Positions 21,628 to 29,638 of a stretch of DNA of 64,000 nucleotides are shown here, one piece after another. A program made the translations under genes and the position numbers. The notes beneath the pieces were generated by a model. That model was not told the DNA's origin. It ran no database searches and worked only from the letters and a program-made list of their open reading frames with translations. The stretch is from Pseudomonadota bacterium (lineage in GTDB: Bacteria > Myxococcota_A > UBA796 > SXON01), in NCBI GenBank assembly GCA_030685065.1, contig JAUXQH010000022.1, forward strand, positions 62,001 through 126,000. The letters are read 5' to 3'. The first letter of the stretch is position 1; each line of letters opens with the position of its first letter.

Positions 21628-22221
21628 ATGCTCATGGCCGCCGCTACCGCTCTTTTTCTGACGAGCGCACCCGCCGCCGCGCAGTCCATGGCCCTCGATC
21701 CCCAGAACCGGGCTCACGTGGGCCTGAACTACGTGAGTGGGCCGAGCGGCTTCGGCATCACCGGTGGGTTCGACTCCCGGTTGACCCGCATCATCGCGCT
21801 CGACATCGGCGGCTTCGCGTCCCCGGTCCCCATCGCGGACGACTACGAGTGGACCGGCAGCGCCGACGCGGCGACGCCCGCGTACCGGCAGCTCCGGCAT
21901 GGAATCTATGCGTCGCCCGGCATCCGCATCCCCCACGCGCAGCCCAAGACCTGGGCGTGGGACGTGTTCGCCCGCGCGGGCGGCGGCGTCATCTGGACCG
22001 CGAACCTCTCGCCCGACGCGCCGGCGGACACCGACTCCGACTACGCCATCCGTCCGGACCCGTCGGGCATGGTCGGCGCCGACGCGCTCGTCCGGTTCGG
22101 CAAGGTCGGCGTGCGCGCATCCGGCAAGGTGTGGATGTTCGACGTGCTGCAGACTACACCGGCAGCGAATTTTTTCGTTGTTCGGCCACAATGGGGCATC
22201 GAGGCGCTGGTGCAGTGGTAG
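21628..22221 (+). CDS. exported hypothetical protein, probable small outer-membrane beta-barrel
   Basis: This 197-residue protein begins with a signal peptide (MLMAAATALFLTSAPAAAQS, cleavage likely after AAA). The mature part alternates small and aromatic residues in strands (HVGLNYVSGPSGFGITGGF, ALVRFGKVGVRASGKVW) and ends in a Trp, as many outer-membrane barrels end in an aromatic residue. ATG 21628 has TGGAG upstream and a TATACT hexamer at 21601-21606 that may be its own -10 box. Function unknown. Confidence 0.78.
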   Translation: MLMAAATALFLTSAPAAAQSMALDPQNRAHVGLNYVSGPSGFGITGGFDSRLTRIIALDIGGFASPVPIADDYEWTGSADAATPAYRQLRHGIYASPGIRIPHAQPKTWAWDVFARAGGGVIWTANLSPDAPADTDSDYAIRPDPSGMVGADALVRFGKVGVRASGKVWMFDVLQTTPAANFFVVRPQWGIEALVQW

Positions 22222-22315
22222 CAAGCTCGCTACACCGGCCTAGATTGACGGGGCCTAGATAAAACCCTGCCCTATGTCGAAAAAGCGGGTATCACAGCAA
22301 ATCGCGGCCCAGCGC

Positions 22316-22344
22316 TTGACGGCTGACTGCGATTTTGTGATTCT
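22316..22344 (+). promoter_or_regulatory. candidate promoter of the RRM protein gene
   Basis: TTGACG (22316-22321) and GATTCT (22339-22344) are 17 bases apart in an AT-richer intergenic region, about 45 bases before ATG 22390. The implied leader is short. No cold-box or riboswitch fold was recognised. Confidence 0.45.
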
Positions 22345-22389
22345 CACAGCGTTCCAACTGTCCACAACCCGAAGCGAGTCACGGGCCGA

Positions 22390-23394
22390 ATGTCCCGAAA
22401 TGTCTATGTGGGGAACCTCCCCTACCGCATCACCGATGACGAGGTGCGGGACGTCTTCTCCCAGAACGGCCGTGAGGTCGTGTCCGTAAACTTGATCATC
22501 GATCGCGAAACCGGGCGCCCTCGTGGCTTCGGGTTCGTGGAGATGGGCAGCGAGCAGCTGGCCGAGGACGCGGTCACCGCGCTCGACGGCTTCATGCTCG
22601 ATGGTCGCCCGCTCAAGGTGAACATTGCCCGCCCCCGTGAGGGTGGCGGCGGCGGTGGGGGGATGGGCGGTCCGCCGCGTCGTCGTCCCGACGGAGAGGC
22701 GCCGTCCGTGTACCGCACGGGAGGTCCGCCGCGTGAAGGCGGCGGTGGCTACGGTGGGCCCGGCGGTGGTGGCGGCGGCTACGGGGGCGGTGGTGGCTAC
22801 GGCGGCGGCGGTCCGAGTGGGCCTGGCGGCGGTGGTGGCTACGGCGGCGGCGGTGGTGCTCCCGGTGGCGGCGGTGGTGGCTACGGCGACCGTCCTGCGC
22901 GTCCCTCGGGCGGCGGCTACGGCGGTGGTGGCGGCTACGGCGGCGGTGGCGGTGCTCCGAGCGGCGGCGGCGGTGGCTACGGCGACCGTCCTCCCCGTCC
23001 CGCGGGCGGCGGCTACGGCGGCGGTGGTGGTACCGGTGGTGGCTACGGCGGCGGTGGCGCCGGTGGTCCTGGCGCGGGCGCGCCTGCTCGTCGCTGGGAA
23101 GGCGGCGGTGCTGGCGGCGGCGGCGGAGCCGGTGGCGGCTATGGTGGTGGTGGCGGCGGCGGTGGTGGCTACGGTGGCGGTGGTGGGGCCGGTGGTCCTC
23201 CTCGCGGCCGGAGCTTCGGCGGCGGCGGCGGGCGTCGGCAGACCGAGTCCGCAATCGACGAAGAGCGCAGCCGGAAGACCGCCGAGTGGGAGCGCCGGAA
23301 GGGCGCCCGCAAGAAGGGCGGTCACGAAGATGACGATGACGGCAGCGCCGGCGATACCGGCGGCGGAACCGACAACGGGACCGAGGGCTGGTAG
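22390..23394 (+). CDS. RRM-type RNA-binding protein with long glycine-rich tail
   Basis: This 334-residue protein has one RNA recognition motif (residues 1-80): RNP2 VYVGNL at 5-10 and RNP1 RGFGFVEM at 45-52 are both intact. Residues 84-275 are nearly all Gly with Tyr, Arg, Pro and Ser (GGGYGGGG units), followed by a charged end with an Asp-rich DDDDG. Bacterial RRM proteins of this type occur in cyanobacteria and myxobacteria, often cold-induced. The much longer tail here resembles eukaryotic glycine-rich RNA-binding proteins and may phase-separate (inference). The gene stands alone between its own promoter and terminator. Confidence 0.9.
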   Translation: MSRNVYVGNLPYRITDDEVRDVFSQNGREVVSVNLIIDRETGRPRGFGFVEMGSEQLAEDAVTALDGFMLDGRPLKVNIARPREGGGGGGGMGGPPRRRPDGEAPSVYRTGGPPREGGGGYGGPGGGGGGYGGGGGYGGGGPSGPGGGGGYGGGGGAPGGGGGGYGDRPARPSGGGYGGGGGYGGGGGAPSGGGGGYGDRPPRPAGGGYGGGGGTGGGYGGGGAGGPGAGAPARRWEGGGAGGGGGAGGGYGGGGGGGGGYGGGGGAGGPPRGRSFGGGGGRRQTESAIDEERSRKTAEWERRKGARKKGGHEDDDDGSAGDTGGGTDNGTEGW

Positions 23395-23483
23395 CCCCGC
23401 GCGGGTTCCGCCCGCGCGCACGCTCTGACGGTCCGTAAGGATCGTCGAGGCAAATGGTTCGGAGGCTCGCCCGCTGATTCTTT

Positions 23484-23509
23484 CGGCAGGCGGGCCTCCT
23501 GCCGTTTTT
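23484..23509 (+). terminator. intrinsic terminator after the RRM gene
   Basis: CGGCAGG (23484-23490) pairs with CCTGCCG (23498-23504) around a 7-base loop and is followed immediately by TTTTT. An overlapping longer stem starts at 23461 and could serve as an alternative fold. Confidence 0.8.
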
Positions 23510-23528
23510 GCAGGTGACGCCGGGGAGC

Positions 23529-24959
23529 CTACGGAGGGCGGATCGTGCCGTCCTGCGCGATCGCCACGGTCGAGCGGGGAAAGTCCGCCTGGCCGAGCAC
23601 GCGGATGAGGTCAGCCGCGGCGTTCTGCGCATCGGGCACGGGGATGCCCGCGCCGGCCTGACGCGTGCCGAGGATCCGCCCGGCGGAGAGCTGCCCGTCG
23701 CGCGCCAGCTCCACCTCGAGGATCGCGCCGATCCCCTGGTTCCCGGAGAGGTTGAAGCGACCGTAGGTGGCGAAGTTACCCAAGGAGTAGGCGATGAGCC
23801 GGCCCTTGTAGAGCTCCATCGCGCGCAGCACGTGCGGCCCGTGCCCGAGCACCAGGTCCGCTCCGGCATCGACCACGGCGTGCGTGAACTTCCGCAGGTC
23901 CCCACGGTCCTCGCCGTAGAAGGTCTCCGGCCCCTCCGGGACGTGGATTGCCTTGCTGCCCTCGGCCCCGCCGTGAAAACTCACGATGACCAGGTCGCTC
24001 TCCGCGGCGAGCCCCGTCACCAGCGCGACGGCCGTGTCCGTGTCGTTGAGGAGGTGGCCCGAGGCGCTCGTGTGAAAGCCAATCAGCGCGACCTTCAGCC
24101 CCTTGGTCTCCCACCGCGCGATCGTGCCCGGGCGGCCCGAGTAGGTGATTCCCGCGCGGTCGAGCGCCGCCTCGGTCTGCAGCCGGCAGGCCTCGCCGTA
24201 GTCGATGGCGTGGTTGTTGGCGGTGCTCACCACGTCGAAGCCGGCCTCGTCGTACCAGCGCATGTACGAGGTGGGCGTCCGGAACGCGTAGCAGCTCCCG
24301 GGAGTGGCGTCGGGCTTGCACTTGAGCGAGGGCGCCTCGAGGTCACAGAGGGGGCCCTCGAGGTTTCCGAAGGTCACGTCCGCATCCGCGAGCAGGTCCT
24401 TCACGGCGGTGAAGGCGCCCGCGCCCCCGTCGGGGGGGAGCGCGCCCTCGGGGAAGGCGGTGCCGATCATCAGGTCTCCCACGGCGCGGAGACGCAAGGT
24501 GGCCCCGGCCGGCGCGGTGGACGCGTAAGACCTCGCGGCGGAGGCGCGGGCGGTCGAGGCGAGCCGGCCGACCTCGAGCTGGCCCCGCGCCGCGGGGAGC
24601 TGGCTTGCGAGGGTCTGGTAGCCGGGCGCGAGGGCGGCCAGCGCCTCCCACTCGCGCACGACGGCGACCCAGTCGTTCTTGATCCAGTGCGCCCACCCGA
24701 GCTGCCACCGGCACTCCAGGTTGGTGGGCGCCGCGGCGATGCACTGCGTGAAGGCGGCGATGGCGTCATCCGCCCGCTTCTCGGTGAGCGCGGCGAGCCC
24801 CTCCACGAGTCCCGGCGGGAGGGGCGCCGCCGCGGCCGCGGCACCGACCGGCTCGGTCACCGGGGCGGCGGCCGCGGGCCCCACCAGGGCGCCACAGAGC
24901 AATCCCGAGAGGCTGGGCGTGAGCGCGCAGCCGAGCGCGAGGGCGAGGATCATCCGCAT
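23529..24959 (-). CDS. CapA/PgsA-family metallophosphoesterase-like exported protein
   Basis: This protein of about 476 residues has a signal peptide (MRMILALALGCALT), a TPR-like helical segment (EKRADDAIAAFTQCI), then a CapA domain: AVGDLMIGTAF, FGNLEGPL, STANNHAIDYGE, SFHGGAE and LGHGPHVLRAMELYKG. These match poly-gamma-glutamate capsule synthesis proteins of the calcineurin-like fold. No other capsule genes are near, so actual polyglutamate synthesis is doubtful. ATG 24953 overlaps the upstream gene's stop (ATGA); ATG 24959 is two codons earlier. Confidence 0.88.
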   Translation of the reverse strand: MRMILALALGCALTPSLSGLLCGALVGPAAAAPVTEPVGAAAAAAPLPPGLVEGLAALTEKRADDAIAAFTQCIAAAPTNLECRWQLGWAHWIKNDWVAVVREWEALAALAPGYQTLASQLPAARGQLEVGRLASTARASAARSYASTAPAGATLRLRAVGDLMIGTAFPEGALPPDGGAGAFTAVKDLLADADVTFGNLEGPLCDLEAPSLKCKPDATPGSCYAFRTPTSYMRWYDEAGFDVVSTANNHAIDYGEACRLQTEAALDRAGITYSGRPGTIARWETKGLKVALIGFHTSASGHLLNDTDTAVALVTGLAAESDLVIVSFHGGAEGSKAIHVPEGPETFYGEDRGDLRKFTHAVVDAGADLVLGHGPHVLRAMELYKGRLIAYSLGNFATYGRFNLSGNQGIGAILEVELARDGQLSAGRILGTRQAGAGIPVPDAQNAAADLIRVLGQADFPRSTVAIAQDGTIRPP

Positions 24960-25687
24960 GAAGACACCAAGGCGGCAAAGAGCCGTCCGTCGAGGAGCTC
25001 GGGGTGCCACTGCACGCCGAGACAGAAGGGGTGGCCCGGCAGCGCAACGGCCTCGATCACGCCGTCGGGCGCGCGCGCGAAGACCTCGAGCGGCCCCGGT
25101 TGCGCCACCGCCTGGTGATGGGTGGAGTTCACGGCGGGCCCCACGAGCGCGGCCCACCGACCCACGGCCTCGATGAGGTGGCCCGGCGTGGCGGGATCGG
25201 TGGGTTGCTCGTGGTCGAGAGCCCCGGGCACCTGGGTGCGGATGTCCTGCACGAGCGTGCCGCCCAGCGCGACGGCGAGGGCCTGCATGCCCCCACAGAT
25301 GCCGAGCAGCGGCACCCCGCGCTCGGCGCAGGCACGCGCCAGGGGGAGCTCCAGCGCGGTGCGCGCCTCCTCCACGCGGTCGAGCCGGGCCACGATGTCC
25401 TGGCCGTAGTGACGCGGGTGGATGTCCATCGCGCCGCCGGTGATCACGACGCCGCTCACGACGGACAGGATCGCGTCGACGCTCTCGCCGTCTCCCGGCG
25501 GGAGGAGGACCGGGATGCCGCCGGCCTCCCGCACCCGCGCCACGAGCACCTCGTTGAGGAACACCTGGGCCCGCGCCGGACGCACGCGGGCCACCGTGGG
25601 AGAGAGGGCGGGCGCGGCGGCGCCCTCACGACGGTCGCAGGTGATGGCGATGAGGAGGGGGCGCACGGCGACCGCAATAACGGGCAC
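24950..25687 (-). CDS. class I glutamine amidotransferase-like hydrolase (peptidase C26)
   Basis: This 245-residue protein matches gamma-glutamyl-gamma-aminobutyrate hydrolase (PuuD)-like enzymes, which cleave gamma-glutamyl bonds in the cytoplasm. The nucleophile lies in GICGGMQALAVALGG and the catalytic His-Glu in GVQWHPE. ITGGAMDIHPRHYG is also typical. It is translationally coupled to the CapA-like gene; both could act on gamma-glutamyl polymers or peptides, which is an inference from context. Polyamine genes are absent here. Confidence 0.88.
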   Translation of the reverse strand: MPVIAVAVRPLLIAITCDRREGAAAPALSPTVARVRPARAQVFLNEVLVARVREAGGIPVLLPPGDGESVDAILSVVSGVVITGGAMDIHPRHYGQDIVARLDRVEEARTALELPLARACAERGVPLLGICGGMQALAVALGGTLVQDIRTQVPGALDHEQPTDPATPGHLIEAVGRWAALVGPAVNSTHHQAVAQPGPLEVFARAPDGVIEAVALPGHPFCLGVQWHPELLDGRLFAALVSSCG

Positions 25688-25713
25688 ACGGACGTTACGG
25701 TACAGGGTGGCCG

Positions 25714-26670
25714 TTGCGGCCAGGAGCCCGCCTGCCCGGCATCGCCGTCGTCACCAACCCGCGATCTCGTCAGAACCGGCGCGATCCCGCCATCGCGGGC
25801 CAGCTGGCCTACGTCCTCGGGGAGCGGGGCCAGCTCGCGCAGCCGACCAACCGCGAGGAGCTCGTCGACGCCGCCCGGCGCTTCCGGGACCATGGCATCG
25901 ACGTGCTCGCGATCAACGGCGGCGACGGCACCGCGCACGTCGTGCTCACCGCGATGGTGCAGGCCTACGGGAGCGACCCGCTGCCGCCCATCGCGCTGCT
26001 CCGCGGCGGCACGATGAACACGGTGGCGAGCGGCATCGGCGTGAAGGGCTCCCCGGCCGCGCTCCTGGGTGCGCTCGTGGCGCGGTACCACGCGGGCGAG
26101 CCCCTCGGCGAGGTGGAGAGAAACCTGCTCTGTGTGCCCGGGCCGGTCCCCCAGTACGGCTTCCTGTTCGGGAACGGGCTGATCGCCAACTTCCTCGAGG
26201 CCTACTACGCCGGCAGCGAGCCCTCCCCGCAGAAAGCGGCGTGGATCCTCGCCCGGGCGGTCGCCTCCGCCTTGGTGGGTGGGGCGCTCTTCCGGCGGCT
26301 GATGCGTCCGATCGAGCTCGAGGTCGAGGTGGACGGCGTGGCCTGGGCTCCGGCCTCCTACCTCTGCGTCGGCGCGGGCACGGTAGACGACATCGGTCTG
26401 CGCTTCCGTCCCTTCCACCTGGCCCCGACGCACCCGAATCATGTTCACGCGGTGGCGTTCGGGTGCTCGCCGTTCGCGCTCATCGGCCAGCTCGGGAACA
26501 TCTGGCTCGCCCGGCCCACCAGCGCACCCGGGATCCGGAGCGTGCTCGCGCGCCGGATGGTCCTCCGTGGGAACATGCCGATCCCCTACATGATCGACGG
26601 GGACTTCCACACCGGCATGCAAACGCTCACGATCGAGGTCGGCCCGCGCGTGCGGCTCCTGGTGCCCTGA
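25714..26670 (+). CDS. diacylglycerol kinase catalytic-domain protein (YegS/LCB5-like lipid kinase)
   Basis: This 318-residue protein carries the DAGK motif GGDGT at residues 69-73, TNPRSRQNRR near the start and RGGTMNT, matching the lipid kinase family that phosphorylates diacylglycerol or similar lipids with ATP. The start is TTG 25714 with GGTGG upstream; no ATG precedes the conserved region. It diverges from the amidotransferase gene and converges with the kinase gene at 26713. A hairpin (26695-26710) lies between the convergent ends. The substrate is not determined. Confidence 0.87.
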   Translation: MRPGARLPGIAVVTNPRSRQNRRDPAIAGQLAYVLGERGQLAQPTNREELVDAARRFRDHGIDVLAINGGDGTAHVVLTAMVQAYGSDPLPPIALLRGGTMNTVASGIGVKGSPAALLGALVARYHAGEPLGEVERNLLCVPGPVPQYGFLFGNGLIANFLEAYYAGSEPSPQKAAWILARAVASALVGGALFRRLMRPIELEVEVDGVAWAPASYLCVGAGTVDDIGLRFRPFHLAPTHPNHVHAVAFGCSPFALIGQLGNIWLARPTSAPGIRSVLARRMVLRGNMPIPYMIDGDFHTGMQTLTIEVGPRVRLLVP

Positions 26671-26712
26671 CTCGCTCGCGCCGGAGGCCCCCGACCGGCG
26701 CTTCCGCCGGCG

Positions 26713-28629
26713 TTACCGCCGCTTCGCCGTGTAGCTCGTCGACTTCTTCTGCTCGGGGTGCCGCATCGCGCCCAGCAGACCGGTGCCGTCGAGCCCGCCG
26801 TCGAGCCACCAGCCCGGATCGGCCTCTTCGGAGAGGGTGAAGCGTCCCGTCGCGCTGTTCAGCGCGCCTCCGAGCTGGAACGTCCGGTAGCTCGTCCCCA
26901 CGAGCACCTCGAGCCGCCCGCTCAAGCGCTCGTCGCCACGCCCCTCGAGCGCGATCGTGAAGGGCCGCCCCGCCCAGGTGCCCTGCCAGGTGCCGGCGAG
27001 ACGCGCGATCGTCGCGGCGGTTCGCGCGGCGGCTTCCGCACGGGAGGCTTCCGCTTCGGCTCGTGCGGCGGCGGCCTGGGTGGCGGAGGGGTCGACCGCG
27101 TCGGCCACCGCGGCGCCGTCCGTCGCGACCGGCTCCACCGCCGCGCCCGTGGGTGCGGGCTCGGTGGGCGCGAGCGCGCCGACGTCGGAGCCCGAGGCGG
27201 CCGCGCCCGGCGCCGCGTCGAGGCGGGGAGCGGCGGCGACACCGAGCGTGGGGTTCGCGGCTGGCGTCGCGACGCTCACGGCCGCGCCCGGGGCGGGCTC
27301 GATGGGGGCGGCGGCGGGGGCGGCCATCGCGCTGGCACCGGACGGCGCGGGGAGGACGGCGTCGGGCGGCGCGGGTGGGGTGGCTCCCGTCGCGGTGGAT
27401 TCCGCTGGGTCCGCGCGCCTCGCGGAGCTGCCCGGAGCGGAGGGGGCGGTCGGCTCGCCGCGCCCGAACCACACCCCCGCGCCGATCGCGAGCACCGCGG
27501 CGAGCCCGACGGCCATGCTCCACCCCGCGCGCCCGCGGGCGGAAGGGGGGGAGGCAGGTGTCGGGGGGGGCGCTTCGCCGGCTCCGGTCCTCGAGCGGTC
27601 GCCCGGAGCGCCCCCGACCGGCGTGGGCTCGTCGTCGAGCTCGAACTGGCTGAAGGACGTGGGCGCCATCGTCGGGTTGGCGAGCCCTCCGGCTGCGGCC
27701 GAGCCGACGCCCGCGGCCCGCAACGGCATCACGGAGGGCAGCGAGATGGCCAGCGGCGCGGCGGCGCGCCTCCCCGCCACGACCTCGGCCAGCTCGGGCC
27801 GATCGCCGTACAAGGCGCGCGCCAGCTCGTGGGCGTCGGCGTAGCGCGCCAGGCGATCGACGCGGAGGCAGCGCTCGACCGTCTCGACGAGCGGGCCCGG
27901 CAACGACGGGTCGAGCATCCCGAGGGGTTGGTGATCCCCGAGCAGGGTCGCCGCCAGGGTGGCGGAGATCTCGCCCCGCGTGAACGGAGCGACGCCGGTG
28001 AGCATCTCGTAGAGCACCACTCCGAGCGCGAACACGTCCGCGCGGGCGTCGGCCCCCGAGGCGGCCCCCGCCTGCTCGGGCGCCATGTACCCGGGGGTCC
28101 CCATGACGAGGCCCTGGATCGTGTCCCCCGCGCCCGCCGGGACATCACCGACGAGCACCTTGGCGAGCCCGAAGTCGGTGACCTTCGCCAGCACGCCCGT
28201 GGGACCGGGCGCGAGGAGGATGTTCCCGGGCTTCAGATCGCGGTGCAGCACGCCGGCGGCGTGGGCGGCGGCGACCCCCGCGAGCACCTGGGAGAACAGC
28301 GCCAGGGCCTCCTCCACGCTGAGCGCACCCTTCTCCGTGAGCAGCCCCTGGAGCGTGATCCCCTCGACGTACTCGAGCACGAGCGCCGAGTGGCCGCGCA
28401 CCTCGATGACGTCGGTCACCGCCACCACGTTGGGGTGGCGAAGCTGCGCCTGGATGCTGCCCTCGCGCAGGAGGCGCCGCGCGACGGCGGGCCCGCCCGC
28501 GGTCACCACCTTCAGCGCGTGGAACGAGCCGAGGACGCGGTGCCGCACCTTGTAGACCTGCGCGAGCCCGCCGACGCCGAGCAGCTCGACGACCTCGAAG
28601 CGGTCGACCACATCCCCTGCGTGCAGCAC
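26713..28629 (-). CDS. membrane-anchored Ser/Thr protein kinase with periplasmic C-terminal domain
   Basis: This 638-residue protein starts at GTG 28629. The N-terminal kinase has ELLGVGGLAQVYKV, ALKVV, HRDLKPGN, DFGLAK and GTPGYMAPEQ, so catalytic residues are complete. A Pro/Ser-rich linker, one transmembrane helix (WSMAVGLAAVLAIGAGVWFG), a long Ala/Pro-rich spacer and a C-terminal domain (TWQGTWAGRPFTIALEG to the end) follow. The last domain, probably periplasmic, resembles lipocalin-like ligand-binding folds. The start codon overlaps the outer-membrane protein's stop by one base (TAGTG), so the two are coupled. Confidence 0.88.
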   Translation of the reverse strand: MLHAGDVVDRFEVVELLGVGGLAQVYKVRHRVLGSFHALKVVTAGGPAVARRLLREGSIQAQLRHPNVVAVTDVIEVRGHSALVLEYVEGITLQGLLTEKGALSVEEALALFSQVLAGVAAAHAAGVLHRDLKPGNILLAPGPTGVLAKVTDFGLAKVLVGDVPAGAGDTIQGLVMGTPGYMAPEQAGAASGADARADVFALGVVLYEMLTGVAPFTRGEISATLAATLLGDHQPLGMLDPSLPGPLVETVERCLRVDRLARYADAHELARALYGDRPELAEVVAGRRAAAPLAISLPSVMPLRAAGVGSAAAGGLANPTMAPTSFSQFELDDEPTPVGGAPGDRSRTGAGEAPPPTPASPPSARGRAGWSMAVGLAAVLAIGAGVWFGRGEPTAPSAPGSSARRADPAESTATGATPPAPPDAVLPAPSGASAMAAPAAAPIEPAPGAAVSVATPAANPTLGVAAAPRLDAAPGAAASGSDVGALAPTEPAPTGAAVEPVATDGAAVADAVDPSATQAAAARAEAEASRAEAAARTAATIARLAGTWQGTWAGRPFTIALEGRGDERLSGRLEVLVGTSYRTFQLGGALNSATGRFTLSEEADPGWWLDGGLDGTGLLGAMRHPEQKKSTSYTAKRR

Positions 28630-29555
28630 TACCGCTCCCTCTCGCCGCGCGTCGCGAGCTGGCCGGACAACCCGGCGGTCACGATCACCTGGTCGGCGGG
28701 GTTGTTCTTCGCAAATGCCGTCCCGAACACGGCCACCGCGAGCGACGTGCGCCGCGACGACCGCACGATCAGCTTGCCGCCGGCGCGCAGGTTCAACACG
28801 TTGAGGGACCCGAAGCGATCCGGGTCGGCCGCGTCGATCTCCTCGAAGTCGACGCCGCCCGGGCGCCAGAACAGCGCCACCGCGGGGCCGATCGCCCAGG
28901 CGGGGCGGGCGCCGCCGAGCCACTCGAGGTCGACGTGCATCTCGGACCCGGGCACGGGCTCGCCGCCCGCGTCGGTGTTCGGGAACCGGTAGACGCCGCC
29001 CGCCTCGAGGTAGCTGCTCCAGTAGCCCTGCCCCAGCGCGCCGCTGCGGCCCACCGACGCGAAGCCGCCCACGTCCGTGGTGCCCTCCCCGAGGTTGGTG
29101 ACGCGCGCGCGGGTATCGGAGGTGTGCTGCCCGATGCGGAGCTCGCCGCCGATCGCGACGGACAGCGGCGCTCCGATGAGCTCGTCGATCACGAGCCCCT
29201 TCACCCGCAGGCCGATGACGCCGATCCCCTGGGTGGTGTCGCACCCGCGCAGGCCGATCGTGCTGCAGAGCGGGCCGTCGGTGCGGTTCGCGGCCACGTA
29301 GAGGTAGGGCACCGACAGCTCGACGTCGACGCGATCGCGCACGCCGTACCCGACGACCAGCTGCGCGCCGGCCTTCTCGAGCCCCTCGTCCACTTCGATC
29401 ACGGCGCCGGGCGTCCAGCTCCCGGCAGAGGTCGCGAGGTGGCCGATGCGCTCGTACTCGGCGCCCGCGTAGACCGAGAGGTCTCCCTCGGGGAGGGTCC
29501 AGGGGCCCGTGCCGGCAGAGGCCTCGGGGGCGGAGAAGAGGAGCGCGAGCAACAT
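28629..29555 (-). CDS. outer-membrane beta-barrel protein, transporter-like
   Basis: This 308-residue exported protein has signal peptide MLLALLFSAPEASA. The mature part has repeated amphipathic strands (YAGAEYERIGHL, DVELSVPYLYVAANR, PLSVAIGGELRIG), resembling the phenol-degradation meta-pathway/OmpA-like barrel families. Two cysteines flank a short loop (CSTIGLRGC). It is translationally coupled to the downstream kinase gene, suggesting the kinase senses or regulates this barrel. The ligand is unknown. Confidence 0.8.
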   Translation of the reverse strand: MLLALLFSAPEASAGTGPWTLPEGDLSVYAGAEYERIGHLATSAGSWTPGAVIEVDEGLEKAGAQLVVGYGVRDRVDVELSVPYLYVAANRTDGPLCSTIGLRGCDTTQGIGVIGLRVKGLVIDELIGAPLSVAIGGELRIGQHTSDTRARVTNLGEGTTDVGGFASVGRSGALGQGYWSSYLEAGGVYRFPNTDAGGEPVPGSEMHVDLEWLGGARPAWAIGPAVALFWRPGGVDFEEIDAADPDRFGSLNVLNLRAGGKLIVRSSRRTSLAVAVFGTAFAKNNPADQVIVTAGLSGQLATRGERER

Positions 29556-29638
29556 GGAGATCCCAGCGTGCGGAGTGTACGACGGAGACCTGCCGGTTGG
29601 ATCGCGCCGAGCGCCGTTGGGGCCGTTCGTAGGCGCGA

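Noticed and set aside
22613..23905. Leftward frame opposite the glycine-rich RRM tail
   Set aside because: It is a His/Arg-rich shadow of GGN codons and crosses a clear terminator.
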